Positions 1 through 7,298 of a stretch of DNA of 64,000 nucleotides are shown piece after piece. The first letter of the stretch is position 1. Every line of letters begins with the position of its first letter. The stretch is from an uncultured Clostridia bacterium. Lineage in GTDB: Bacteria > Bacillota > Clostridia > Christensenellales > Borkfalkiaceae. The stretch spans positions 1 to 64,000 of the forward strand of contig CALZDP010000002.1 in NCBI GenBank assembly GCA_945638575.1. The letters run 5' to 3'. The translations under genes were made by a program, and so were the position numbers. The notes beneath the pieces were generated by a model. It was given only the letters and a program-made list of their open reading frames with translations, ran no database searches and was not told the DNA's origin.

Positions 1-18
1 GCGGGTGGATTATTATTG

Positions 19-47
19 TCATTATTTTAATTTGTTACTAATATAAT
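19..47 (+). promoter_or_regulatory. Possible sigma-E-like promoter of the spoIIIA operon
   Basis: TCATTAT (19-25) and AATATAAT (40-47) are 14 nt apart and resemble the mother-cell sigma-E consensus (KMATATT, then CATACAMT). spoIIIA is a sigma-E operon in Bacillus subtilis. The -10 ends only 14 nt before the spoIIIAA ATG, so the leader would be about 8 nt, and there is no Shine-Dalgarno. This is a visual match in an AT-rich stretch and therefore weak. Confidence 0.3.
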
Positions 48-61
48 AAATCTGTAATGCT

Positions 62-904
62 ATGTTAGAATATCTTCCCGACCATATTAAAAGTACTTTA
101 TCCGGATATGACTTTAAAGAAATTACAGAAATACGGCTTAGAGTAAACAAGCCCTTATCCATTCAGTTTAAAGGCAAATATATTTTTTTGACCGGTAATA
201 AATTGATATCTGCTTTAGATATGGACTCCATCATTATGCGACTAACCAAACATTCCGTTTATGCGTATTCCGAGAGCATAAAAAAAGGTTATATTGCAGG
301 TGAAAAGGGTGAAAGGATAGGCTTATGCGGTTCATGTGTATATGACGGCGATAAATTAAATACGATAAAAAATTTTACTTCGCTGTGCATAAGGATTCCT
401 CATGAAATAATCGGTTGTGCGGACATGCTTATGTCAACCTGCTTTAAAGATGGTGTAAAAAGCCTGTTGGTTGTTTCACCGCCGGGTGGGGGAAAGACCA
501 CTTTTTTAAGAGATTGTTCAAGACTTATTTCAAATAAGTTTAAAAAGAACGTCCTTGTAATAGACGAAAAAGGGGAATTGAGCGGAAACGGTGCTTTTGA
601 TTTGGGTTACAGTACAGACGTTATTTTAAACGGCGGTAAAGATTTTGCTTTCGGATACGGTATTGCCAACGTTAGACCTGACGTTATCATTACCGACGAA
701 CTTTGCACCGAAAAAGAAGCGGATGGGGCGGAAATAGCGTCGCTGTCAGGTGTTTGCGTGTTGGCGTCCGCCCATGCAATAGGTATTGAAAAGTTGGAAG
801 AAAAATACTTTTTTAAAAGAATATTAAGCAAAAAGATTTTTGATTACGCCGTAATATTGGATTCCGGCGAAATAGGAAAGATTAAAGAAATAAGAAAATT
901 ATGA
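62..904 (+). CDS. spoIIIAA: Stage III sporulation protein AA, secretion-type ATPase
   Basis: SpoIIIAA is the cytoplasmic ATPase proposed to energise the SpoIIIA-SpoIIQ channel between mother cell and forespore; it resembles type II/IV secretion ATPases. The 280-residue product has a P-loop PPGGGKT at about residues 140-146, a VLVIDEKGEL strand at about 164-173 and a later IITDEL acidic strand of Walker B type. It heads eight co-directional spoIIIA genes and its stop overlaps spoIIIAB by ATGA. The start at 62 has no Shine-Dalgarno; the length fits the family (about 307 in B. subtilis, so slightly short). Confidence 0.93.
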   Translation: MLEYLPDHIKSTLSGYDFKEITEIRLRVNKPLSIQFKGKYIFLTGNKLISALDMDSIIMRLTKHSVYAYSESIKKGYIAGEKGERIGLCGSCVYDGDKLNTIKNFTSLCIRIPHEIIGCADMLMSTCFKDGVKSLLVVSPPGGGKTTFLRDCSRLISNKFKKNVLVIDEKGELSGNGAFDLGYSTDVILNGGKDFAFGYGIANVRPDVIITDELCTEKEADGAEIASLSGVCVLASAHAIGIEKLEEKYFFKRILSKKIFDYAVILDSGEIGKIKEIRKL

Positions 905-1374
905 TAATTAAGGTTCTTTTGGGGTTGGTTTTAGTTTCTGCAACCACACTTACCGGAATTAAACTTGCCGATAAAAAGAAAATAAGGCGAAATTTTTATA
1001 ACGAAATAACAACGCTATGCTGTAATTTGAAAAGCGATCTCAGATATCGACTTACAACCATAGATATAGTTATGGAAAGTTTGCCGAACGTTATAAAGGA
1101 AAGGATTAAGGTAGATGCCGACCAATTTATTAGCGGAAAAACAGTTAGTATAGAAGATAAAACTTTTAGCGAAAACGAAAGAAGAGATATTGCAGACTTT
1201 TTTAATAAGTTAGGCACACACGATTCGCAAGGTTCGCTCAACTTTATAGATTTTTATTATGAAAAATTTAAAAAAATCACGGACGAGTGCGAACAAATTT
1301 ATAAAAAAACTTCTACCTTTTATGTAAAAATCGGCGCTTTATTAGGTGCGTTGATATACATAATCGTAATTTAG
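901..1374 (+). CDS. spoIIIAB: Stage III sporulation protein AB
   Basis: This is a 157-residue protein with an N-terminal membrane segment (about residues 2-20), a charged helical middle and a C-terminal hydrophobic helix (about 140-157). That layout fits SpoIIIAB, which has the fold of GspF-like platform proteins of secretion systems. It is translationally coupled to spoIIIAA (ATGA overlap) and followed after 5 nt by spoIIIAC. Identification rests on operon position, length and topology more than on individual residues. It would act in the mother-cell membrane surrounding the forespore. Confidence 0.88.
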   Translation: MIIKVLLGLVLVSATTLTGIKLADKKKIRRNFYNEITTLCCNLKSDLRYRLTTIDIVMESLPNVIKERIKVDADQFISGKTVSIEDKTFSENERRDIADFFNKLGTHDSQGSLNFIDFYYEKFKKITDECEQIYKKTSTFYVKIGALLGALIYIIVI

Positions 1375-1379
1375 GTGCT

Positions 1380-1577
1380 ATGAGTGTAGATATTATTTTC
1401 AGAATTGCCGCAATCGGCATATTGATTACGGTAATTTGCCAAATTTTAAAAAAATCCGATCGAGACGATATTGCAACTTTAGTCGGCATAGCGGGGCTTG
1501 TCATAGTTTTGTCAATAGTGATTTCTTTAATTGCAGAACTTTTTGAAAGCATAAAGGATATTTTTACTCTGTATTAG
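1380..1577 (+). CDS. spoIIIAC: Stage III sporulation protein AC
   Basis: This 65-residue, very hydrophobic protein has two membrane helices (about residues 5-20 and 30-55) separated by a short charged loop (KKSDRDD). It matches SpoIIIAC in size, topology and position between spoIIIAB and spoIIIAD. SpoIIIAC belongs to the inner-membrane part of the SpoIIIA complex. An AGGTG ribosome binding site lies 2-3 nt before the ATG, in the short gap after the spoIIIAB stop. Confidence 0.9.
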   Translation: MSVDIIFRIAAIGILITVICQILKKSDRDDIATLVGIAGLVIVLSIVISLIAELFESIKDIFTLY

Positions 1578-1578
1578 C

Positions 1579-1965
1579 ATGGATTTAGCAAAAATTATCG
1601 TTATCGGGCTTCTGTTTGCGGTTATAATCGTTTATTTGCAATCGATTAATCGTGAAATCGCTCTTGTCGCAACGATTGTTGCCGGAATTATAATCCTGCT
1701 TAGCATAGTGGACTTGCTGTATGAAGTTTTTGATTTATATCGGCAAATAGCGACGCTTGGCGGTATCAACGGCGACCTTTTAAAATTAATAATTAAAATA
1801 ACTTTAATATGTTACGTAGTAGAATTCGCCGTGGGCATAATAGAAGATTTCGGTTTAAAATCTTTGGCGGACAAGGTTTCCGTCGTAGGAAAACTTTTAA
1901 TAGTTATTATGGCTGCGCCGGTAATAACTTCTTTACTAAACCTTATAAAAAATTTAATTGGCTAA
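1579..1965 (+). CDS. spoIIIAD: Stage III sporulation protein AD
   Basis: This 128-residue polytopic membrane protein has hydrophobic segments at about residues 5-21, 28-48, 66-88 and 100-125. It matches SpoIIIAD, a conserved inner-membrane component of the mother-cell side of the SpoIIIA-SpoIIQ channel. It starts 1 nt after the spoIIIAC stop. Its last codons carry an in-phase -1 slippery sequence directly before a hairpin containing the TAA stop (see the recoding feature). A fraction of ribosomes may therefore continue into spoIIIAE. Confidence 0.92.
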   Translation: MDLAKIIVIGLLFAVIIVYLQSINREIALVATIVAGIIILLSIVDLLYEVFDLYRQIATLGGINGDLLKLIIKITLICYVVEFAVGIIEDFGLKSLADKVSVVGKLLIVIMAAPVITSLLNLIKNLIG

Positions 1966-1984
1966 AAATCATTTTATTTTTAGC
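1947..1984 (+). other. Candidate -1 programmed ribosomal frameshift signal, spoIIIAD to spoIIIAE
   Basis: In the spoIIIAD frame, positions 1947-1956 read A AAA AAT TTA. This contains two overlapping X XXY YYZ slippery heptamers, of which A AAT TTA (1950-1956) is the type used by Rous sarcoma virus gag-pol. After a 4-nt spacer comes a perfect 8-bp hairpin: GCTAAAAA (1961-1968), 8-nt loop, TTTTTAGC (1977-1984). The spoIIIAD stop (1963-1965) lies in its 5' arm. A -1 slip enters the spoIIIAE frame at 1956 (AAT TGG CTA AAA) and predicts a fusion of about 518 residues. The hairpin is followed by G and six T, so it could instead be a weak attenuator. Confidence 0.45.
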
Positions 1985-3134
1985 GTTTTTTATAGTAATA
2001 AAAGTTGGCGTATTTGATAGTATAACTGTTTATGCTTCTACTGAAAGCGAAAGCGAAAAAAGTATTTACGAAGCGATTGAAAAGGTTTTGGCTACGCTTG
2101 ATTTGACTGCTTTTGAAAAAACCTTTTCAGATCTTGAATTATTGAACGGACAAACTTTATTTTATAAAATCACTCAAATTATAAAAGGAAACGCAAATTC
2201 TACTTTTTCGGAATTTTTAGACAATTTAAAAAATGCCTTTAAATCGGAAATTTTTGCTTTCCTGCCGTCAATAAGTTCAATACTTGTAATAATTTTATTT
2301 TTAGCTATAATAGATGCGCTGAAACCGGAAGGGAATACTAACAAAAGTTTGAATTCCGTTTGTACTTTTATAGGGAATCTTATAATAATCGGCATAGTTG
2401 CGTCTGTATTTTTAACCATGTACACTCAGTCGGTAAAAACGGTTTCAACGCTTACCAGAGAAATCGAAGTTGTATTTCCTTTAATACTTACTTTGATGAC
2501 TGCTTCAGGCGGAACTGCAAGCGTTTCGGTATTTAAACCGTCGGTTGCGATTTTATGTAACGGTATATCGCTGCTTTTCGATAAGGTATTATTGCCGATA
2601 ATTATTTTAATTTTTGCATTCAGCGCAATCAATTCCTTTTCAAATACCATAAAAACCGATAAAATGAACGATTTTTTAAAAAGTTCTTTTAAATGGATTA
2701 TAGGAATAACCGGTGTGTTTTTTTGCTTTTTTGTGTCCGCACAGGGGATATCCGCTTCGGTTTATGACAGCGTTTCGATTAAAGCGTTAAAATACGCCGT
2801 CGGAAATTCAATTCCGCTTATTAACAACCTTTTGGCAAGCGGTTTTGACGTAATCGTTGCTTCTTGTGTGTTGGTTAAAAATGCGTTAGGAACATTAACT
2901 TTGATTGCAATAATTTACGCGGTTGCCATACCGATTTTAAAACTTGTAATTTTTTCGCTATTTTTAAGGTTTTTTGCCGGCATTTCACAATCAATAGCAA
3001 ATGATAGTACGATTAAATTTCTGTCAGGCGCCGCCGATTGCGTTTCCTATCTTGCCACTACGGTTTCAGTCGTTGCCATGGTCTATATGATAACATTACT
3101 TATCGTAATGTGTTCTTTGGGGGTGTCTTTTTGA
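1968..3134 (+). CDS. spoIIIAE: Stage III sporulation protein AE, start codon unresolved
   Basis: SpoIIIAE is a polytopic membrane protein of the mother-cell SpoIIIA complex. The product has an N-terminal signal-like hydrophobic stretch ending near VYAST and a C-terminal half of about six to eight membrane segments with small-residue-rich loops. Its length (about 388) matches the family (about 399). No ATG, GTG or TTG exists in frame between an unusable ATG at 1809, inside spoIIIAD and giving an Arg-rich extension, and a TTG near residue 40. I placed the start at ATC 1968 as a placeholder. ATT 1971, CTA 1962, or entry by -1 frameshifting from spoIIIAD are the alternatives. Its TGA overlaps the spoIIIAF TTG. 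Confidence 0.85.
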   Translation: MILFLAFFIVIKVGVFDSITVYASTESESEKSIYEAIEKVLATLDLTAFEKTFSDLELLNGQTLFYKITQIIKGNANSTFSEFLDNLKNAFKSEIFAFLPSISSILVIILFLAIIDALKPEGNTNKSLNSVCTFIGNLIIIGIVASVFLTMYTQSVKTVSTLTREIEVVFPLILTLMTASGGTASVSVFKPSVAILCNGISLLFDKVLLPIIILIFAFSAINSFSNTIKTDKMNDFLKSSFKWIIGITGVFFCFFVSAQGISASVYDSVSIKALKYAVGNSIPLINNLLASGFDVIVASCVLVKNALGTLTLIAIIYAVAIPILKLVIFSLFLRFFAGISQSIANDSTIKFLSGAADCVSYLATTVSVVAMVYMITLLIVMCSLGVSF

Positions 3135-3604
3135 ATTTGTTTAAATATTTAACGACGGCTGCCGCCATTTCGTTGATAACCGCGGTTACACAAATGATTT
3201 TGCCTGACGGAAAAATGAAAAAGACTATCAAGGTAGTTTTTCAACTTATACTTATAGTTTGCTTGGTAACGCCGCTATTTAACGGTGTTGATGATTTTAA
3301 TTTAGAGTTTAATAAAAGTGAAATTGCACTCGATTATAGCGCGATAAACTCTATATTTGAAAATAAAATTGACCTCTTAGAGAATGATTGCGAGAAAGCC
3401 TTAGAAAAAGAAGGTATTTTGGGCGTAAAGATAACTATTTTAAAAGGTAATGACGAAAATATTTTTACTATAGAAAAAGTAATCGTAAATTTTGATAATT
3501 TAAGAATAACTGCGGAAAACGAGCATATAGATATAACCAGAAAAACGGTAATTTTGTTATGCGAGTTACTTTCCGTCAATGAGGAGGTAATTATCATTGA
3601 GTGA
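3131..3604 (+). CDS. spoIIIAF: Stage III sporulation protein AF
   Basis: This 157-residue protein has two N-terminal membrane helices (about residues 5-22 and 35-52) followed by a soluble domain, as in SpoIIIAF, whose soluble part has a ring-building-motif fold. I chose the TTG at 3131, which overlaps the spoIIIAE stop as TTGA and has a G-rich stretch (GGGGGTG) upstream; a longer reading frame begins at 3038 inside spoIIIAE. It gives the expected N-terminus MNLFKYLTTAAAI. Confidence 0.88.
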   Translation: MNLFKYLTTAAAISLITAVTQMILPDGKMKKTIKVVFQLILIVCLVTPLFNGVDDFNLEFNKSEIALDYSAINSIFENKIDLLENDCEKALEKEGILGVKITILKGNDENIFTIEKVIVNFDNLRITAENEHIDITRKTVILLCELLSVNEEVIIIE

Positions 3605-4070
3605 GAAAAAAGGCATAAAAAAGTTCTTTTCCAAAATAAAAATAGAATATCTTATCGTTATAGCGCTTACCGCGATATGCCTTATATTCGTTTTTAGCGG
3701 TGTGTTTAACAAAGGCGAGGAAAAAACTTACAGTAATATAGACGAATATGTAAACACTTTGGAAAATAAACTTAAAAAAAATCTTTCGCTTGTGGACGGA
3801 GCGGGCAAAGTAAGCGTTATAATTTCAGTGGAATCAGGAATGGAAACGGTGCTTGCAACCGTTAAAACTACAGAGGATAATACCGTAAAAGAAGAGCCTT
3901 TTACCGTTGGCGGAAAGACTGTTGTGATAACGGAAACATATCCTAAAATTATAGGCGTAGTGATAGTTGCGGAAGGCGCAAATAACCTGTCCGTAAGGGT
4001 ATCGCTTATAAATGCAGTATCAGTTTTTTTAAATATCGATAGCAATAAAATTCAAATTTTACCAATGTAA
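3597..4070 (+). CDS. spoIIIAG: Stage III sporulation protein AG
   Basis: SpoIIIAG forms a large oligomeric ring in the space between mother-cell and forespore membranes. This product has a cytoplasmic basic N-terminus, one membrane helix (about residues 17-35) and an extracytoplasmic domain with the VSVIISVESGMETVLAT and PKIIGVVIVAEGANN strands typical of the ring-building motif. At 157 residues it is clearly shorter than the B. subtilis protein (about 229), the difference lying in the region before and inside the ring-building domain. It starts with TTG at 3597 behind GAGGAGG (3581-3587) and overlaps spoIIIAF by 8 nt. Confidence 0.9.
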   Translation: MSEKKGIKKFFSKIKIEYLIVIALTAICLIFVFSGVFNKGEEKTYSNIDEYVNTLENKLKKNLSLVDGAGKVSVIISVESGMETVLATVKTTEDNTVKEEPFTVGGKTVVITETYPKIIGVVIVAEGANNLSVRVSLINAVSVFLNIDSNKIQILPM

Positions 4071-4145
4071 CAAAATTTTGTAAAAATTCTTAAAATCATT
4101 GATAAAATCTAATAAAATCAAAATTATTATGACAAGGAGAATATT

Positions 4146-4622
4146 ATGTCAAAGAAAAAGAAAATTATTGTTTTGTCCTGTATGGTTTTGTTGCTTGCCG
4201 TAACCGCGGTATTTAACTTCGTATTAGCCGGCACTGCAAAAAAAGATACGGACGACACCGTTACCACTGCAGCGTTTTTTGCCCAATATAAAACCGAGCG
4301 CAGTCAATCGCGCAGTGAACAATTAGTACAGTTAAACGAAATAATCGCTTCGGAAACCGATTCGGAAGAAACAAAAAAAGAGGCTTTGAATCTTAAACTT
4401 AAACTTACCGAAATAATCGAATCCGAATTACTTGTGGAAACTTTGATAGAATCAAGAGGATACGAGGACGCAGTGGTGTCTATAGGACTTACTTCGGACA
4501 GAATAAACGTTATGGTAAAAGACTCTGATTTTACTCAAGACGACGCAGTGGTAATCTATACAATTTTGGCAGAAGAACTCGATGCCGATACAACTAAGGT
4601 TACAATTGCGCCTATGGCGTAA
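4146..4622 (+). CDS. spoIIIAH: Stage III sporulation protein AH
   Basis: SpoIIIAH is the mother-cell partner of forespore SpoIIQ; its extracellular YscJ/FliF-like domain zips the two membranes together during engulfment. The 158-residue product has a lysine-rich N-terminus, one membrane segment (about residues 6-29), a charged helical linker with many Glu and Ser, and a C-terminal domain (about 95-158) with the VVSIGLTSDRINVMV strand. It is shorter than the B. subtilis protein (about 218), mostly in the linker. The ribosome binding site is AAGGAG, 8 nt before the ATG. It ends the operon. Confidence 0.9.
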   Translation: MSKKKKIIVLSCMVLLLAVTAVFNFVLAGTAKKDTDDTVTTAAFFAQYKTERSQSRSEQLVQLNEIIASETDSEETKKEALNLKLKLTEIIESELLVETLIESRGYEDAVVSIGLTSDRINVMVKDSDFTQDDAVVIYTILAEELDADTTKVTIAPMA

Positions 4623-4714
4623 GCAAAACTAATAAATTTTTACAAATTCATCACAAATCATTCAAAAATATTCTAAAAAATATTTGAAAAACGCTATCCT
4701 AATTCGTTGAAATA

Positions 4715-4723
4715 TGGTACAAT
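4715..4723 (+). promoter_or_regulatory. Extended -10 promoter for yqhY and downstream genes
   Basis: TGGTACAAT is an extended -10 (TGn plus TACAAT) with no recognisable -35 at 16-18 bp. It lies 30 nt before the yqhY start and is the only promoter-like element I see in the gap between spoIIIAH and yqhY. Confidence 0.4.
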
Positions 4724-4753
4724 CTATACAAAAGGAACGGGGTGGTGTTTTTT

Positions 4754-5113
4754 ATGGCTGATACACGCATACCAAATGAAACAAGTCGTGGTAAAGTTAC
4801 TTATAACGAAAGCATAATTAACGGAATAGTTGCCCTTGCCGTTGGTTCCGTAGAGGGCGTTGCCCTTAAGACGGATAAAAGAGGAAAGCGTTCATTAAAG
4901 GACTGTATTAAGATAGTTAGCGACAAAAAGGGAATACACGTAACCGTTACCGTAGGCGTACTGTACGGTTATAACGTTCCGGACGTTGCCTTTGATATTC
5001 AACACGGCATTAAGCAAACCGTTGAAGAAATGTCAAAATATCATATTGCAGACGTTGACGTATATATTGATGACGTATTCTTTGAAGATAAGCCGACTTC
5101 AACGATAGATTAA
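4754..5113 (+). CDS. yqhY: Asp23/Gls24 family envelope stress response protein
   Basis: This Asp23-family protein of 119 residues has the typical opening GKVTYNESIINGIVALAVGSVEGV and the central VTVTVGVLYGYNVPDVAFDIQ strand pair. YqhY-type paralogues lie next to nusB in Bacillus and have been linked to control of acetyl-CoA carboxylase; here the accBC genes are not adjacent within the window. I chose ATG 4754, behind GGGGTGG, over an in-frame GTG at 4742. A second Asp23 protein (yloU) occurs at 46.5 kb. It is followed by a terminator before nusB. Confidence 0.85.
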   Translation: MADTRIPNETSRGKVTYNESIINGIVALAVGSVEGVALKTDKRGKRSLKDCIKIVSDKKGIHVTVTVGVLYGYNVPDVAFDIQHGIKQTVEEMSKYHIADVDVYIDDVFFEDKPTSTID

Positions 5114-5125
5114 TTTCCAAAATTA

Positions 5126-5147
5126 CCGCAGTATTCTGCGGTTTTTT
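5126..5147 (+). terminator. Intrinsic terminator after yqhY
   Basis: CCGCAG (5126-5131), loop TATT, CTGCGG (5136-5141), then six T. It sits between yqhY and nusB, only about 20 nt before the nusB ATG, so nusB is probably reached by read-through or from a start I cannot see. Confidence 0.8.
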
Positions 5148-5168
5148 GGCGTGATATAGGGATTTTTT

Positions 5169-5579
5169 ATGAGAAAGGACGCGAGAGAGGCAGTTTATAA
5201 GATCATTTACGCATATAACTTTACCAATGAGTTTGATGACGAACTTGCCGAAGTTTTGTTTAATGAAGGCAATTTAAACGAACAGGACAGACAGTTTGCC
5301 GTCAGACTTTTAGATACTATAAAAGAGAATTATTCTTCATTAACGGATATAATTTCCGATTTGGCGGTAAATTATATGCTTGAAAGGGTTTACCCTACGG
5401 ATAAATGCGCTCTTTTAATAGGACTTGCCGAAATGACCTATTTTGACGACGTGCCGAATATCGTCGCTATTGACGAAGCCTTGGCGCTTTGTAAAAAATA
5501 CTCTACCGAAAAAAGCCTTTCTTTCGTGAACGGCATATTTGCAAAGTATAAAACCTTGATTGAAAGCACTTCAAACTGA
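5169..5579 (+). CDS. nusB: Transcription antitermination factor NusB
   Basis: NusB binds boxA RNA with S10 (NusE) and promotes rRNA antitermination. This 136-residue protein has the all-helical NusB layout: N-terminal basic helix RKDAREAVYKIIYAYNF, the QDRQFAVRLL segment, and a C-terminal half with LTDII, YPTDKCALLIGLAEM and VAIDEALALCKKYSTEKSLSFVNGIFA, the last two being family hallmarks. The nusB-folD-ispA-tlyA order is the standard Firmicutes cluster. Confidence 0.95.
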   Translation: MRKDAREAVYKIIYAYNFTNEFDDELAEVLFNEGNLNEQDRQFAVRLLDTIKENYSSLTDIISDLAVNYMLERVYPTDKCALLIGLAEMTYFDDVPNIVAIDEALALCKKYSTEKSLSFVNGIFAKYKTLIESTSN

Positions 5580-5600
5580 TTTAATTTAAAAGAGGTTTAT

Positions 5601-6458
5601 ATGGTGATTTTAGATGGGAAAAAGGCCGCGCTTGATCTTAAAGAAGAGGTCAGGGTAAGGCTTGCAAATTATTACAAAAAAGGTGCTCCGCAGTGTAACC
5701 TTGCCATAATAATGGTAGGTGATAACCCTGCTTCCGAGGTGTACGTCAGAAATAAGGCGAAAGCCTGCGAAGCAGTCGGAATAGGCGGTAAACTTATAAA
5801 ATTAAACGAAAATACTACTCAAGAAGAACTTGAAAAGTATATCAAGGCAGTTACAAAAGATCCGAAGGTACACGGTGTAATGGTACAGTTACCTTTGCCG
5901 TCTCACCTTGACGAGGATCGTGCAACAGAACTTGTTCCGCCCGAAAAGGACGTTGACGGTTTTACCACCGCAAGTTTAGGCAAACTTGCAGTAGGTAAAC
6001 AAGGATTTCTTTCTTGTACGCCGGGCGGAATTATTTACCTTCTTAAGAAATATAAGATTGTTTTAGCGGGTAAACATGCCGTTATTATCGGCAGAAGCAA
6101 GATTGTGGGTAAACCTTTGGCGCTTGCTCTTTTAAACGAGAATTGTACGGTTACAGTTTGTCATTCTCGCACTAAAAATCTTGCTAAAATTACTTCTAAA
6201 GCGGATATTTTGATTTCCGCCGTAGGAAAAGCCGGTTTTATTACAGCGGATATGGTTAATTTATCCGCCGTGGTTGTTGACGTAGGCATCAACAGAATAG
6301 ATAACAAGATAGTAGGCGACGTTGATTACAATAGCGTAAGTAAAAAGACCTCTTTTATAACTCCCGTTCCCGGCGGGGTAGGTCCTATGACGGTTGCCTA
6401 TCTTATGAAAAACACCTTTTTGGCTTACCAAAAATCTTTGAACGGAAAATACGACTGA
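5601..6458 (+). CDS. folD: Methylenetetrahydrofolate dehydrogenase/cyclohydrolase FolD
   Basis: FolD is a bifunctional cytosolic enzyme that interconverts 5,10-methylene-, methenyl- and 10-formyl-tetrahydrofolate, supplying purine synthesis and fmt. The 285-residue product shows SEVYVRNKAKACEAVGI (with the catalytic lysine), VQLPLPSHLDE, PPEKDVDGF, the nucleotide-binding VIIGRSKIVGKPLA and the C-terminal PVPGGVGPMTVAYLMKNT. AGAGG precedes the ATG. The xseA and xseB genes that often follow folD are missing; ispA starts 3 nt downstream. Confidence 0.97.
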   Translation: MVILDGKKAALDLKEEVRVRLANYYKKGAPQCNLAIIMVGDNPASEVYVRNKAKACEAVGIGGKLIKLNENTTQEELEKYIKAVTKDPKVHGVMVQLPLPSHLDEDRATELVPPEKDVDGFTTASLGKLAVGKQGFLSCTPGGIIYLLKKYKIVLAGKHAVIIGRSKIVGKPLALALLNENCTVTVCHSRTKNLAKITSKADILISAVGKAGFITADMVNLSAVVVDVGINRIDNKIVGDVDYNSVSKKTSFITPVPGGVGPMTVAYLMKNTFLAYQKSLNGKYD

Positions 6459-6461
6459 TTT

Positions 6462-7298
6462 ATGAATTTTACCGAAAGATACAACAACTATAAAAGCATT
6501 GCCGAAGAATATTTTGTCAAATCGTTTTTTGAAAAACTAAGCAATTCTTCTACCGATGAAGGAATTAAATACTCCTTTTTTGCAGGCGGTAAAAGGATTA
6601 GACCGATATTGATGCTTGCTTTTGCGGATTATTTCGGTGTTAATTATAACGATATTTTACCGTTTGCGCTCGCTATCGAGTGCGTACACGTTCACAGTTT
6701 GATACACGACGACTTGCCTCAACTTGACAACGATAATTTCAGAAGGGGAAAACCTTGCTTGCATAGAGTTTACAGCGATGCAGTTGCGATACTGTCCGGC
6801 GACGCCCTTTTAAATTATGCTTATATGACCGCTTTAAAAAGTTGCGATTGCTCCGAAAAGGTTCACGCTTTGCAAGTTTTGGCGGATAATACAAACAAAA
6901 TGTTGTTCGGGCAATCGTTGGACACGTCGTATAGTAAAGATTGGGGAATTGAAAAGGTGCTTGAAGTCTATGAAAATAAGACTTCTGCATTAATAACGGC
7001 GGCTATAATTATTCCTGCAACCCTTAAAAACCTTAGCGAACTTTTTTCCGATCTTAATATTTTAGGAAAAAATTTAGGACTGCTTTTTCAGGTAACCGAC
7101 GATTTAATCGATTACGACAGTAAGTTAAAGACTGAAAGCGAGAAACAGGAACTGAATTTCGTGGAAATGTTCGGTGTCGAAAAAGGTCTGAAACTTAAAT
7201 TCGATGTAATGAATGAGTGCTATAATATCGCTGACAAATTCAAAGATTTTGAATTTTTGAAACTTTTTATCGACTATGTTGCGGAGAGAAGTTTTTAA
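6462..7298 (+). CDS. ispA: Geranyl/farnesyl diphosphate synthase (polyprenyl synthetase)
   Basis: This short-chain trans-prenyltransferase condenses IPP with allylic diphosphates to supply undecaprenyl and other isoprenoids. The first Asp-rich motif is HDDLPQLDNDNFRRGKP (about residues 84-100) and the second is QVTDDLIDYD (about 209-218). Upstream GGKRIRP binds IPP. Length (278) is slightly under the usual 290-300. The gene follows folD by 3 nt without its own Shine-Dalgarno, suggesting coupling. tlyA begins on its last base; dxs, often found between ispA and tlyA, is absent here. Confidence 0.93.
   Translation: MNFTERYNNYKSIAEEYFVKSFFEKLSNSSTDEGIKYSFFAGGKRIRPILMLAFADYFGVNYNDILPFALAIECVHVHSLIHDDLPQLDNDNFRRGKPCLHRVYSDAVAILSGDALLNYAYMTALKSCDCSEKVHALQVLADNTNKMLFGQSLDTSYSKDWGIEKVLEVYENKTSALITAAIIIPATLKNLSELFSDLNILGKNLGLLFQVTDDLIDYDSKLKTESEKQELNFVEMFGVEKGLKLKFDVMNECYNIADKFKDFEFLKLFIDYVAERSF

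Noticed and set aside
3-41. Possible C-terminus of an upstream membrane protein (hydrophobic frame ending TAA at 39-41)
   Set aside because: Only 12 codons are visible, and any AT-rich stretch gives such a reading; I cannot support a gene.
1809-1967. ATG 1809 as the start of spoIIIAE
   Set aside because: It would add an Arg-rich 50-residue extension read entirely from the spoIIIAD gene in another frame, ahead of a signal-like segment. That is not plausible for SpoIIIAE.
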